The notes under the pieces are model-generated. The model worked only from the letters and a program-made list of their open reading frames with translations. It did no database searches and was not told the DNA's origin. The position numbers were made by a program, and so were the translations under genes. Of a DNA stretch of 23,257 nt, positions 13,594-22,504 are shown in pieces (the first letter of the stretch is position 1; every line of letters begins with the position of its first letter). Source of the DNA: DAOVVL01 sp965603095 (GTDB lineage Bacteria > Pseudomonadota > Alphaproteobacteria > Rhodospirillales > Magnetovibrionaceae); the NCBI GenBank assembly GCA_965603095.1, contig CBFDBQ010000034.1, positions 1-23,257 of the forward strand, given 5' to 3'.

Positions 13594-14361
13594 TCAAAGC
13601 TTAAGCTCACACCATGCGGGTGTGTGATCGGATGGTTTTTCCCATCCGCGCGGAGTTTTGTCGATACCAGCATCAGCCAACATATCTGCCGCCGCTGGAT
13701 TTAATAATAAGTGATCAATGCGGCATCCTTCGTCACGTGGCCATGAGCCAGCCCGGTAATCCCACCATGTATAATGCCCAGCCATTCCTTTGGATGAAAG
13801 GGCATCGGTTAATCCCAAATTTGTTATTGAACGAAATGCGTTTCTAGATTGCGGCATGAATAGCGCGTCGCGTTTCCATTTTTCTATATTGTATGCATCA
13901 TTTGGGCTTGGGATTACATTGTAATCACCACCCAGCACCAATGGGCTTTCGTCTTTTAAAAGAGATTTTGTGTGGGCCAACAGGCGGCCCATCCATTCAA
14001 GTTTGTAATCGAACTTTTCTCCCGGAACCGGATTACCATTGGGCAGATAAATACTGGCAACACGAACACCATTTGTTATGCCCTCAACATATCGCGCCTG
14101 TTCGTCCGATTTGTTTCCGGGAAGGCTGGTTTGGGTGACATCGATGGGGTGTTTGGAAAGAATAGCGACGCCGTTATATGTTTTTTGTCCAACTACGGCG
14201 GTTTCATATCCGGCAGATTTTATTTCCATCTGCGGGAAAATTTCTTCTAGCCCTTTGAGCTCTTGCAATAGCACAACATCTGGCTCGAACTCGCCCAACC
14301 ACTTGAGCAGGTGTTCAAGCCGTGCCTTTAGGGAATTAACGTTCCAGGTAGCAATTTTCAA
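13594..14361 (-). CDS. xth: Exodeoxyribonuclease III
   Basis: This is an AP endonuclease and 3'-5' exonuclease for base-excision repair. The 255-residue protein starts MKIATWNVNSLKARLEHLL and carries the catalytic residues of the exonuclease-endonuclease-phosphatase fold: N7, E34 (in LLQELK), Y105 (IYLPNGNP), D146 and N148 (GGDYNV), D216 (RIDHLLL), and D245-H246 (SDHTPAW). The usual QETK is QELK and GDFN is GDYN; both keep the functional residues. It lies 18 nt downstream of erpA on the same strand, so the two are likely co-transcribed. Confidence 0.94.
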   Translation of the reverse strand: MKIATWNVNSLKARLEHLLKWLGEFEPDVVLLQELKGLEEIFPQMEIKSAGYETAVVGQKTYNGVAILSKHPIDVTQTSLPGNKSDEQARYVEGITNGVRVASIYLPNGNPVPGEKFDYKLEWMGRLLAHTKSLLKDESPLVLGGDYNVIPSPNDAYNIEKWKRDALFMPQSRNAFRSITNLGLTDALSSKGMAGHYTWWDYRAGSWPRDEGCRIDHLLLNPAAADMLADAGIDKTPRGWEKPSDHTPAWCELKL

Positions 14362-14379
14362 TTGATTATACCCGGCTCT

Positions 14380-14730
14380 TTAAACAGAAAATGATGAGCC
14401 ACACCCGCAGGTGCTGTCGGCATTGGGGTTTTCCATTGCAAAATAGGCACCCATAAGATCGGTTTTGAAATCAAGCGTTGCGCCGGCAACGAACGGTATG
14501 GAGGTTTCGTCAATTACCACCTTGATGCCGCCTTCTTCAAAGATGCGGTCATCATCGTTTATTTTTTCATCAAGGCTGAATTGATACTGAAATCCAGAAC
14601 AGCCACCGCCGGTTATGCCAACCCGCAACATTAGGTCGGGCTTGCCCTCGGCCTCAATCAGTTGGGCTATGCGCGTAACCGCGCCTTGGCCTATTTGAAT
14701 GGAATCGGTCGCTGTAGCGGTATCTGGCAT
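14380..14730 (-). CDS. erpA: Iron-sulfur cluster insertion protein ErpA (A-type carrier)
   Basis: This A-type carrier delivers Fe-S clusters to target apoproteins. The 116-residue protein has the three invariant cysteines C44 (GGGCSGFQY), C108 and C110 (STCGCGSSF), and the IDETSIPFVAGATLDF block (73-88). ErpA and IscA are hard to separate by eye. The neighbourhood (divergent from dgt, beside argS, with xth downstream) is the usual erpA location in alphaproteobacteria, and no isc or suf genes are near. It begins a minus-strand erpA-xth unit. Confidence 0.88.
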   Translation of the reverse strand: MPDTATATDSIQIGQGAVTRIAQLIEAEGKPDLMLRVGITGGGCSGFQYQFSLDEKINDDDRIFEEGGIKVVIDETSIPFVAGATLDFKTDLMGAYFAMENPNADSTCGCGSSFSV

Positions 14731-14831
14731 TGGTTTATGTGTCCTTCGCTGGCATATTCAGTGCCATTTTATGGGTCGATTATAGCCCATATACCCCCTA
14801 GATGTAATGTTCATGGGCCAAATGTCAATTT

Positions 14832-14859
14832 CTCCTTTGTTAAGGGGGCTCAAGGAGGG
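14832..14859 (+). promoter_or_regulatory. Strong Shine-Dalgarno of dgt with a complementary upstream segment
   Basis: AAGGAGGG (14852-14859) is a near-perfect Shine-Dalgarno but lies 12 nt from the ATG at 14872, which is long. CTCCTT (14832-14837) can pair either with AAGGGG (14842-14847) or with AAGGAG (14852-14857), so the ribosome site could be masked or freed by alternative folds. The remaining 141-bp erpA/dgt divergent spacer should hold both promoters; no clear consensus boxes were found. Confidence 0.35.
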
Positions 14860-14871
14860 TAGTTTTCGGCC

Positions 14872-16074
14872 ATGATAGATACAATTTCAGGTTTGGCACC
14901 TTATGCCTGTACGCCAGAAACCAGCCGTGGCCGCCTTTATCAAGAGCCGGAAAGCGAGACCCGGACGTGCTTTCAGCGTGACCGTGACCGCATTATCCAT
15001 GCTGGCGCATTTCGTCGCCTGCAATACAAAACCCAAGTTTTTGTAAACCACGAGGGTGATTTTTTTCGCACCCGGCTTACCCATTCGTTAGAGGTTTCCC
15101 AAATTGCCCGCTCAATCGCCCGTTCGCTTGGCTTGGCTGAATATTTGGCAGAAACCTTGGCGCTGGCCCACGACCTTGGCCATACCGCATTTGGTCATGC
15201 CGGGGAATACGAAATGGAAGCCCGGATGGAAGATTACGGCGGATTTGATCATAACGCACAGTCGCTTCGGGTGGTAACTGCGCTTGAACATCGCTACGCC
15301 CAATTTGATGGGCTTAATCTTACGTGGGAAACCCTAGAAGGACTTGTAAAACACAACGGGCCGTTAATTGGCTTTGCAGGTGCCAAGCCATTACCGTGGG
15401 CAATTTCTCAATATGCTAAATTGCAAGACCTTGAGCTTGATGCATTTGCATCGGGCGAAGCCCAAGCCGCCGCCGTATCGGATGATGTTGCCTATAATAA
15501 TCATGATATTGATGACGGCCTGCGTGCCGGGTTGTTTTCCATAGACGATATTCGCGAAGTTGATTTTGTTGGCAAAGCTTTTGCCAATGTGGAAAAAACC
15601 TATCCCGGCCTTGATAGGTCGCGCACTATTCATGAAACCGTTCGCCGCCTAATAGGTGAAATGGTCGAAGACATTTTAATTGAATCTAGAATGCGTATTT
15701 TAGATGCTCAGCCTAAATCTGCTGGTGATATACGTGCATTTGATGCCCCAGTTATTGATTTTTCTGACGCTATGAAAAAAAACGACAAGGAATTAAAAGA
15801 ATTCCTGTTCAATAATATGTATAGGCACTACAAACTCAATCGCATGACCACCAAGGCAAGACGGGTGGTCGGTGATTTATTTGATTTATTTTTGCGTGAC
15901 CCGGGGTGCTTGCCCGATGAGTGGTCTATTCTGGCAGGCGAACCAGAAACAGAACAGACTGCCAGATTGGTTGCCGATTATATTGCCGGAATGACCGACC
16001 GTTTTGCCCTTGATGAACACGCCCGCCTGTTTGACCTTCAAGGTATGGCAAATGACAACATGAAAAAGATTTAA
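14872..16074 (+). CDS. dgt: Deoxyguanosinetriphosphate triphosphohydrolase-like protein (HD domain)
   Basis: It probably hydrolyses dNTPs to nucleosides plus triphosphate and so limits dNTP pools. The 400-residue protein fits the shorter bacterial dGTPase-like type. It has RDRDRIIHAGAFRRLQYKTQ (36-55), then the HD metal-site residues H71 (TRLTHSLEVSQ), H100-D101 and H104 (AHDLGHTAFGH), GGFDHNAQSLR, GLVKHNGPL and AYNNHDIDDGLRAGLF, which supplies the last metal aspartate. Ten nucleotides separate it from argS, so it heads a long plus-strand operon. Substrate preference (dGTP or all dNTPs) cannot be read from sequence. Confidence 0.93.
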   Translation: MIDTISGLAPYACTPETSRGRLYQEPESETRTCFQRDRDRIIHAGAFRRLQYKTQVFVNHEGDFFRTRLTHSLEVSQIARSIARSLGLAEYLAETLALAHDLGHTAFGHAGEYEMEARMEDYGGFDHNAQSLRVVTALEHRYAQFDGLNLTWETLEGLVKHNGPLIGFAGAKPLPWAISQYAKLQDLELDAFASGEAQAAAVSDDVAYNNHDIDDGLRAGLFSIDDIREVDFVGKAFANVEKTYPGLDRSRTIHETVRRLIGEMVEDILIESRMRILDAQPKSAGDIRAFDAPVIDFSDAMKKNDKELKEFLFNNMYRHYKLNRMTTKARRVVGDLFDLFLRDPGCLPDEWSILAGEPETEQTARLVADYIAGMTDRFALDEHARLFDLQGMANDNMKKI

Positions 16075-16084
16075 AGATAATACA

Positions 16085-17827
16085 ATGAACATTTTTAAAC
16101 ATTTCACCGCCGAAGTATCAGCCATTTGTGCAAATATTGACGCACTAAAAGGCCTTGATGTGTCGCGTTTAACGGTCGAGGCCCCGCGTGATGCCAGCCA
16201 CGGCGACATCACCACCAACGCCGCCATGGTTTTGTGCAAGGGCGCAAATATGAAGCCCCGTGACTTGGCTGAAATATTAAAAACTGAAATTGAAAAAATA
16301 GACGGTGTAACCAGCGCAGAAATAGCTGGGCCCGGTTTTATTAATTGTAAAATCGATGATGCTTTTTGGCAGGCACGTCTGGCAGACATATTAAAATCCG
16401 GAACCGATTATGGCACATCTACAATGGGGGCAGGGCAAAAGGTAAATGTCGAATACGTTTCCGCCAACCCAACCGGGCCAATGCACGTTGGTCATGGCCG
16501 CGGCGCGGTATTTGGTGATGTGTTGGCATCGCTGCTGGAAAAGGCCGGGTTCGATGTGGCCCGAGAATACTATGTAAATGATGCCGGCGCACAGGTTGAT
16601 GTGCTGGCCCGTTCGTTACACCGGCGTTACCGCGAAGCATTGGGCGAAGATATTGTCGAAATGCCCGAAGGTCTTTATCCCGGTGAATACCTAAAAGAAC
16701 CTGCCGCCGCCCTTGCTAAAGCTGAAGGCGATAAATGGAAAGCCGCGCCCGAAAGCGAATGGCTGGAACCTGTGCGTGAATTCGCCATTGATGCCATGAT
16801 GGACATAATTAAAACTGATCTTGCCGCCATGGGAATTACCCATGACGTATTTACATCCGAGAAAAAATTGGTTGGCGCAGGCAAGGTTGATGAAGCGTTG
16901 AAATTCCTAACCGACAATGGCCTGATTTATCAGGGCGTGCTGGAACCACCAAAAGGTAAATTGCCAGACGATTGGGAAGAACGCGAACAAACATTGTTCA
17001 GGGCAACCGATTTTGGCGACGATGTTGACCGTCCGGTGCAAAAATCAGACGGTTCGTGGACATACTTTGCCACCGACATGGCCTATCACCTTGATAAATT
17101 TAATCGTGGCTTTGCAGACATGATTGATGTTTGGGGGGCTGACCATGGCGGCTATGTCAAACGTATGCGCTCAGCGGTCAAGGCTTTAACCAATGGCAAA
17201 GGCACACTTGATTGCAAGCTCTGCCAAATGGTCAACCTGATGGATGGGGGCGAGCCGGTAAAAATGTCCAAACGCGCCGGAACGTTTGTAACGTTGCGCG
17301 ATGTTGTTGATGAGGTTGGCAAAGACGTGGTTCGTTTTATAATGCTAACGCGAAAAAATGATGCCGGGCTTGATTTCGATTTTGCCAAGGTCCGCGAACA
17401 ATCAAAAGACAACCCAGTTTTTTATGTTCAGTACGCCCATGCCCGTTCTTATTCGGTGTTGCGAATGGCGGCGGATGAACTTGGCCCGGATGCGGTTAGC
17501 AATGACAAGGTATTGAACGCAGACCTTTCATTGCTGAAGGACCCAGCTGAAATGTCGCTGATAAAAATGATGGCTACATGGCCCCGTTTGGTGGAAAGCG
17601 CAGCAGAGGCCCATGAGCCGCACCGCATGGCGTTTTATATGTACGACCTTGCCGCCCTGTTCCATCAGTTGTGGAATAAAGGCAAAGATGACGCCACATT
17701 ACGCTTTATAATTAATGATAATATACCCCTTACCATGGCCCGTTTGGCCTTGATACGGGCCATGGCCACCGTAATAGCCTCAGGCTTTGGGGTTTTTGGC
17801 ATAACCCCAAAAGAAGAAATGCGTTAA
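16085..17827 (+). CDS. argS: Arginyl-tRNA synthetase
   Basis: This class I synthetase charges tRNA-Arg. The 580 residues comprise an N-terminal Add-1 domain (RDASHGDITTNAAMVL, 35-50), the catalytic core with VEYVSANPTGPMHVGHGRG (122-140, HIGH-type HVGH at 134-137), YYVNDAGAQ, KMSKRAG (393-399), and the C-terminal DALR anticodon domain with VQYAHARSYSVLR. Unlike some ArgS proteins it keeps a canonical KMSKR. It lies between dgt and the SPOR-domain gene (24 nt) in one run. Confidence 0.97.
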   Translation: MNIFKHFTAEVSAICANIDALKGLDVSRLTVEAPRDASHGDITTNAAMVLCKGANMKPRDLAEILKTEIEKIDGVTSAEIAGPGFINCKIDDAFWQARLADILKSGTDYGTSTMGAGQKVNVEYVSANPTGPMHVGHGRGAVFGDVLASLLEKAGFDVAREYYVNDAGAQVDVLARSLHRRYREALGEDIVEMPEGLYPGEYLKEPAAALAKAEGDKWKAAPESEWLEPVREFAIDAMMDIIKTDLAAMGITHDVFTSEKKLVGAGKVDEALKFLTDNGLIYQGVLEPPKGKLPDDWEEREQTLFRATDFGDDVDRPVQKSDGSWTYFATDMAYHLDKFNRGFADMIDVWGADHGGYVKRMRSAVKALTNGKGTLDCKLCQMVNLMDGGEPVKMSKRAGTFVTLRDVVDEVGKDVVRFIMLTRKNDAGLDFDFAKVREQSKDNPVFYVQYAHARSYSVLRMAADELGPDAVSNDKVLNADLSLLKDPAEMSLIKMMATWPRLVESAAEAHEPHRMAFYMYDLAALFHQLWNKGKDDATLRFIINDNIPLTMARLALIRAMATVIASGFGVFGITPKEEMR

Positions 17828-17851
17828 GGTTTTTCCGCTACAAAGGATGTC

Positions 17852-18733
17852 ATGAACGAAACCGATTCTAATAATAACGGGGGCAATACCCCCAATGCTT
17901 CCGAATTGCTGGATTTTGAGCCAATGGCAAAATCATCCTCCGGCTCTGGTCGTGGTATGGCCATGGGCATTGTGGCGGCAATTTTGCTGGCAGGCGTGGG
18001 CGCTGGTGCATTTTTATATATGGGTGGCGGAAATATTGGTGAAGTTTCCGATGGGCCAGTTCCGCTTATTTTACCGCCTGCGGGTGATGTAAAAGTACGC
18101 CCGGAAAATCCCGGCGGCATGGCGGTTCCTGACCGTGATAAATTAGTTTATGGCCGCATTGACGGAACGGCTGATGCGCCAAAGTTTGAACGCCTGCTAC
18201 CGCCACCGGAAACACCACTAGAACCACCAACCGAGGTACCAACCGAAAACAAGGTAGAGACCGCGCCACCACAAGAAGCCAAAGAAATAGCCAAAGAAGA
18301 AGAACAGGTTGTCGCACCGGCCCCGACACCAATGCCTGCGCCCGCACCAGAGGCTCCAGTGGTGCTTGCGCCAGCTCCATCACCAGTTATGGCCCCAGCG
18401 GCCCCAGCCCAACCAAAAGAGCCAGAAGCAGTTGCCGCCGCACCTGCACCACCAGCACCAGCATCACCAGCGCCCACAGCCAAGCAGGGATACATGGTGC
18501 AACTTTCAGCACTTAAAACCGAAGAATCCGCCAAAGCAGAATGGAAACGTATATCCAAACAAAACGCCGACATACTTGGCGCCCTTTCCATGAATATTCA
18601 ACGCGCCGACCTTGGGGCCAAGGGTGTTTATTGGCGTCTTCGTGCAGCATACTTGCCCGACAGAAAATCAGCAGAAGGCGTGTGTGCTAAACTTGCAACC
18701 CGCAAGCTTGGATGTTTGATAATTGCCCCTTAA
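17852..18733 (+). CDS. SPOR domain protein, single-pass inner membrane
   Basis: The 293-residue protein has a short cytoplasmic N-terminus, one transmembrane helix (about 36-57, MAMGIVAAILLAGVGAGAFL), a periplasmic linker and a C-terminal SPOR domain (about 215-292: GYMVQLSALKTEESAKAEWK to KLGCLIIAP). SPOR domains bind denuded septal peptidoglycan, so the protein likely acts in division or wall remodelling. After the helix a conserved-looking block VKVRPENPGGMAVPDRDKLV precedes about 100 residues of proline-alanine linker able to span the wall. It overlaps the proposed nagZ start by 11 nt; nagZ also acts on peptidoglycan. Confidence 0.9.
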   Translation: MNETDSNNNGGNTPNASELLDFEPMAKSSSGSGRGMAMGIVAAILLAGVGAGAFLYMGGGNIGEVSDGPVPLILPPAGDVKVRPENPGGMAVPDRDKLVYGRIDGTADAPKFERLLPPPETPLEPPTEVPTENKVETAPPQEAKEIAKEEEQVVAPAPTPMPAPAPEAPVVLAPAPSPVMAPAAPAQPKEPEAVAAAPAPPAPASPAPTAKQGYMVQLSALKTEESAKAEWKRISKQNADILGALSMNIQRADLGAKGVYWRLRAAYLPDRKSAEGVCAKLATRKLGCLIIAP

Positions 18734-19802
18734 AAAACAAAAACAAACAAATCGCCCAATGGCGGCATTGTTTGGCTGTGCCAGCACAAGCTTGAGCGCA
18801 GAAGAAAAATCATTTTTTAAAGAAACCAATCCTCTTGGTTTTATTATTTTTTCCCGCAACGTAAAAAACCCCACACAGCTAAAGGCACTGGTTGCTGAAT
18901 TGCGTGAAACCGTGGGGCGTGAAAATGCACCAGTATTAATTGATCAAGAAGGCGGCAGGGTAGCTCGTTTATCACCCCCTGATTGGCCAGCATTTCCGCC
19001 TGCCGTAACTTACGCTCGGATATATAAACAAAATAAAGAAAATGGAATTAAAGCCGCATTTCTTGGCGGGCAATTAATCGGTCACGAGCTTCATCAAGTT
19101 GGAATAACGGTTGATTGCGCCCCAGTGCTTGACCTACCCCAAGACGACGCCGACCCAATAATCGGCGACCGTGCATTTGGTGATAACGTTGACACAATAA
19201 TTGATTTGGCCCGCGCATTTGCCGAAGGGCTTATGGATGTTGGTGTTGCACCTGTAATCAAACATATACCGGGTCATGGCCGCGCTTTGGTTGATAGCCA
19301 CGAAAAGCTCCCAATTGTGAAAGCTACAAAAGACGAACTTGAAAAAGATTTCGCTCCATTTAAAGCATTAAATTACATGGCGTGGGCAATGACCGCACAC
19401 GTTGTTTACACAGATATTGATCCTGATAATCCAGCAACACTTTCTGCTGAAATTATTAAAAATGTAATTCGCAAACAAATTGGCTTTCGCGGATTTTTAA
19501 TTTCAGATGATTTGTCAATGAAGGCACTTGTTGGCTCCATGAAGGAGCGCACCAGCAAAGCATTGGACGCTGGTTGCGATGCGGTACTACATTGTAATGG
19601 TGAGATGAGCGAAATGGTTGAAGTCGCATCCGGTTGCAGGCAAATGTCGGGGCCGGTGTGGGCACGGTTTGCCCTTGCTAATTTGCAACGTCACTTGGCA
19701 GGCATCGAGGACAAAGAAGATGAAAGCAAAATATTTGATTTGGCCAAAGCAAAAAACAATTTTGATAAATTAATGGCCACGGAGCTAAATTCCAATGGGT
19801 GA
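18723..19802 (+). CDS. nagZ: Beta-N-acetylhexosaminidase NagZ (glycoside hydrolase family 3)
   Basis: It releases N-acetylglucosamine from muropeptides during cell-wall recycling in the cytoplasm. Family 3 landmarks are NPLGFIIFSRNV (36-47), LIDQEGGRVARL (72-83), KHIPGHGRALVDSHEKLP (180-197, with the GHG...DSH catalytic loop) and the nucleophile D262 in ISDDLSM. There is no signal peptide, as expected. I use TTG 18723 (359 residues), preceded by GGAT at 18710-18713, 9 nt upstream. An ATG at 18759 would remove 12 residues and has no Shine-Dalgarno. It overlaps the SPOR gene upstream and the M50 gene downstream, so translation is probably coupled. Confidence 0.92.
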   Translation: MPLKKQKQTNRPMAALFGCASTSLSAEEKSFFKETNPLGFIIFSRNVKNPTQLKALVAELRETVGRENAPVLIDQEGGRVARLSPPDWPAFPPAVTYARIYKQNKENGIKAAFLGGQLIGHELHQVGITVDCAPVLDLPQDDADPIIGDRAFGDNVDTIIDLARAFAEGLMDVGVAPVIKHIPGHGRALVDSHEKLPIVKATKDELEKDFAPFKALNYMAWAMTAHVVYTDIDPDNPATLSAEIIKNVIRKQIGFRGFLISDDLSMKALVGSMKERTSKALDAGCDAVLHCNGEMSEMVEVASGCRQMSGPVWARFALANLQRHLAGIEDKEDESKIFDLAKAKNNFDKLMATELNSNG

Positions 19803-20505
19803 TATTATGGGTGATACTGATTTTTCTGCCATGATGGTCACGGCTTCGGTTTGGGTTTTACCAATTTTGCTGGCCGTAACATTGCACGAAGCAGCCCATG
19901 GTTGGGTCGCATGGAAATTGGGTGACGATACTGCCAAACGCGCGGGCAGGGTTACAATTAATCCAATTAGCCATATTGACCTGTTCGGAACCATAATTAT
20001 GCCGGTCATGTTGCTGATGGCATCGGGCGGTAAATACATGTTTGGATTCGCAAAACCGGTCCCCGTTAACTTTTCAGCCCTAGGCCGGCCCCGCCGAGAC
20101 ATGATTTTGGTGGCCGCAGCCGGCCCTGGGGCAAATATTATTATTGCCACTATTTCAGCTTTTTTGCTTAATTGGGCGTATTTGCTTCCCGAACCTTATG
20201 TGGCTTGGGCGGCATCTAACTTGCTGATTTCAATGAATATTAACGTAATTTTGGCGGTGTTTAATCTATTGCCCTTGCCGCCGCTAGATGGTGGGCGTAT
20301 AGCCGTGGGCATACTACCACAGCCATTTTCAGGGCTAATTTCTAGGCTTGAGAAGATGGGCTTTCTGATTATTATCTTCGCGCTGTTTATACTTCCGTGG
20401 ATTGGTGGCAAAATCGGATTAGATCTCAACGTGATTTGGTGGCTGGTGGGGGTACCCGCAGAACATATTATAAGCGCCATAGCATGGATTACCGGACTAG
20501 TTTAA
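19795..20505 (+). CDS. Site-2 protease family (M50) membrane metalloprotease
   Basis: This 236-residue integral membrane protein has about five to six hydrophobic segments. The zinc site is HEAAH (H31, E32, H35) in the first membrane helix, with a second ligand motif NLLPLPPLDGGRI (157-169, D165). It belongs to the small PDZ-less M50B group often found next to scpAB. Its substrates are unknown; site-2 proteases cut membrane-embedded regulators. The ATG at 19795 overlaps the nagZ stop by 8 nt, and an in-frame ATG at 19807 is a less likely start. Confidence 0.9.
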   Translation: MGDIMGDTDFSAMMVTASVWVLPILLAVTLHEAAHGWVAWKLGDDTAKRAGRVTINPISHIDLFGTIIMPVMLLMASGGKYMFGFAKPVPVNFSALGRPRRDMILVAAAGPGANIIIATISAFLLNWAYLLPEPYVAWAASNLLISMNINVILAVFNLLPLPPLDGGRIAVGILPQPFSGLISRLEKMGFLIIIFALFILPWIGGKIGLDLNVIWWLVGVPAEHIISAIAWITGLV

Positions 20506-20551
20506 AAGACTACCTTACTTTGCCACCCTAACTGAAAGCTTAAGTACCAAG

Positions 20552-21400
20552 ATGCAAACCGAAGAACCAACCGTGCCAGATTTTGAAGAAATAGAAATTC
20601 CCGAGGGATCGAGCCTTTTGCCTTTTATGGTGGACGTAGAAGGCTTTGAAGGCCCTATCGATGTCTTGCTTACGCTGGCCCGCGATCAAAAAGTAGACCT
20701 TGTTCACATTTCAATTGTTAAGCTGGCAGACCAATATTTGGAATTTGTGGCTGAGGCACGGCAAACAAATCTGGAACTAGCGGCTGATTATTTGGTTATG
20801 GCCGCATGGCTTGCTTATTTGAAATCTAGGCTTTTATTGCCAGATCTTTCCAATGAAGAAGAACCAACCGGGGCTGAGTTGGCGGCCGCGTTGCAATTTC
20901 AATTACAACGCCTGCAATCAATGCAAGAGGCAGGTAGCAATCTTATGCAACTGCCACGCCTGAAACACGATTTCTTTGCCCGGGGTGAGCCAGAAAAATT
21001 CACCACAACTGCAAACCCTGTTTTTGAATCTACACTACATGATCTTATCTCTGCTTATTCATTTAATCACTTACGCAAAGAAAGAGGTAAATCCCTTCAT
21101 ATTGAAGCGTCATGGGATTTGCATTCGGTTGAAGATGCCGTTGTAAGATTGCGTGCCATGGTTGGTTATGCACCAGACTGGCAGCATCTATTTAGCTTTT
21201 TACCCGATGACGTTGCCAACCCACTTACCCGTCGTTCGGCAACCGCCTCTACCTTTGTGGCGGCGCTTGAGCTTGCAAAGGAAGGAAGAATTAAATTGCG
21301 CCAGATAAAAACATTCGGCCCAATTGAAATGCTTACAACCAACCGATGGGATGCACCAAATGACGAACTAGATGATATCGAAACCGAAGAACAAGAATAA
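20552..21400 (+). CDS. scpA: Segregation and condensation protein A
   Basis: ScpA is the kleisin that bridges SMC heads and binds ScpB in chromosome condensation. The 282-residue protein has the family signature FMVDVEGFEGPIDVLLTLAR (25-44), then LAADYLVMAAWLAYLKSRLLLP (75-96), a central variable region, and a C-terminal winged-helix segment (TRRSATASTFVAALELAKEG, RIKLRQ). The order scpA-scpB matches its function; scpB follows after 29 nt. The SMC gene is not in this window. Confidence 0.95.
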   Translation: MQTEEPTVPDFEEIEIPEGSSLLPFMVDVEGFEGPIDVLLTLARDQKVDLVHISIVKLADQYLEFVAEARQTNLELAADYLVMAAWLAYLKSRLLLPDLSNEEEPTGAELAAALQFQLQRLQSMQEAGSNLMQLPRLKHDFFARGEPEKFTTTANPVFESTLHDLISAYSFNHLRKERGKSLHIEASWDLHSVEDAVVRLRAMVGYAPDWQHLFSFLPDDVANPLTRRSATASTFVAALELAKEGRIKLRQIKTFGPIEMLTTNRWDAPNDELDDIETEEQE

Positions 21401-21429
21401 AACCAGTAACCGGAATTAGACAACCTGAT

Positions 21430-22413
21430 ATGAACACAACTGACAACGCCACAAATACCAACACAGAGCCAGAACCTGTTGAGCCAGATTTTGATGAAAT
21501 GGCCGATGATGCCATTGATGATATCGAAAAACAGGATTTAAAAAAGACTGACCCTGAACATGTTCGCTTGCTCGAGGCGGCATTATTTGCATCAAACGCA
21601 CCAATGACTGAGCGCGCTCTTTCGCGCAGGTTGCCAGATGGCGCAAGTATAAAACCTTTGCTTAAATCGCTTCTTGAATTTTATGAAGGTCGTGGAGTCA
21701 ATCTTGTTCGTCGCGGTGGCCTGTGGGCATTTAGAACCGCACATGATTTGGGCGCACAGCTAAACGTTGAAATAAATGTTGGGCGCAAACTTTCACGCGC
21801 CGCCATTGAAACGCTTTCCATCATTGCTTATCACCAACCGGTAACCCGTGGCGAGATAGAAGAAATTCGCGGAGTATCTTTAAGCAAGGGCACGCTCGAC
21901 CTTCTTTTTGATGAAGATTGGATAAAACCACGCGGCAGAAGAGACGTTCCCGGCCACCCGATGCAATGGGGGACCACGGACGAGTTTCTAGATAATTTCT
22001 CGCTTGAGAGCGTTAAGGATCTACCAGGTTTACAAGAGCTTCGCTCAATGGGGCTGCTTGATGCCCGTCCTGCGCTTGAGGCCTATAGTGTGCGCGGTGA
22101 CATTGGAACCAGTTCTGTCGATGGTGGCGAAGTTGAAATTTCAGAATCAATCGTTGTTAGGGCCGAAAGGTCAGACGAAGACTATGATGCAGAAATGACC
22201 GATAGCGACGAAACCAGCGGTGAAACAGGACTAATGGCCTCAAGCCACCAAAACGAGGCCGATGCTACGGCAAAGGCCGTAGGTGAAAAATCTGTCAAAA
22301 CATCATCCGCACTGGATGATGCCATGGGGGCGGTGGCCGATGCGGTCAAAAGCGCCGCTCAGGCCATGGAGCGGGAAACAGCAGACCCTGACGAAGATTC
22401 CGACGAAGCCTAG
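21430..22413 (+). CDS. scpB: Segregation and condensation protein B
   Basis: ScpB dimers bind ScpA in the SMC complex. The core lies at about 35-205: LLEAALFASNAPMTERALSR, GGLWAFRTAHDLG, and LSRAAIETLSIIAYHQPVTRGEIEEIRGVS, the winged-helix signature. It ends with FLDNFSLESVKDLPGL. At 327 residues it is longer than the common 180-220. The excess is an acidic N-terminus and a C-terminal tail of about 100 residues rich in D, E, S and A (SSALDDAMGAVADAVK), predicted to be disordered. It lies between scpA and tatA. Confidence 0.94.
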   Translation: MNTTDNATNTNTEPEPVEPDFDEMADDAIDDIEKQDLKKTDPEHVRLLEAALFASNAPMTERALSRRLPDGASIKPLLKSLLEFYEGRGVNLVRRGGLWAFRTAHDLGAQLNVEINVGRKLSRAAIETLSIIAYHQPVTRGEIEEIRGVSLSKGTLDLLFDEDWIKPRGRRDVPGHPMQWGTTDEFLDNFSLESVKDLPGLQELRSMGLLDARPALEAYSVRGDIGTSSVDGGEVEISESIVVRAERSDEDYDAEMTDSDETSGETGLMASSHQNEADATAKAVGEKSVKTSSALDDAMGAVADAVKSAAQAMERETADPDEDSDEA

Positions 22414-22504
22414 CATGAAAAATGATGGCCATATTGCTCCACAAGAGGCAATCTGTCATTATCCGCCAAGATTTTAAGTAATTGATGAAAAGAGAGAAAT
22501 AACA

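Noticed and set aside
14260..14266. Loss of the ExoIII active-site QETK motif (here QELK)
   Set aside because: The catalytic Glu is kept and all other active-site residues are present; the change is a tolerated variant.
15886..16389. 167-codon minus-strand frame across the dgt/argS junction
   Set aside because: It covers the ends of two well-supported plus-strand genes and shows no family resemblance.
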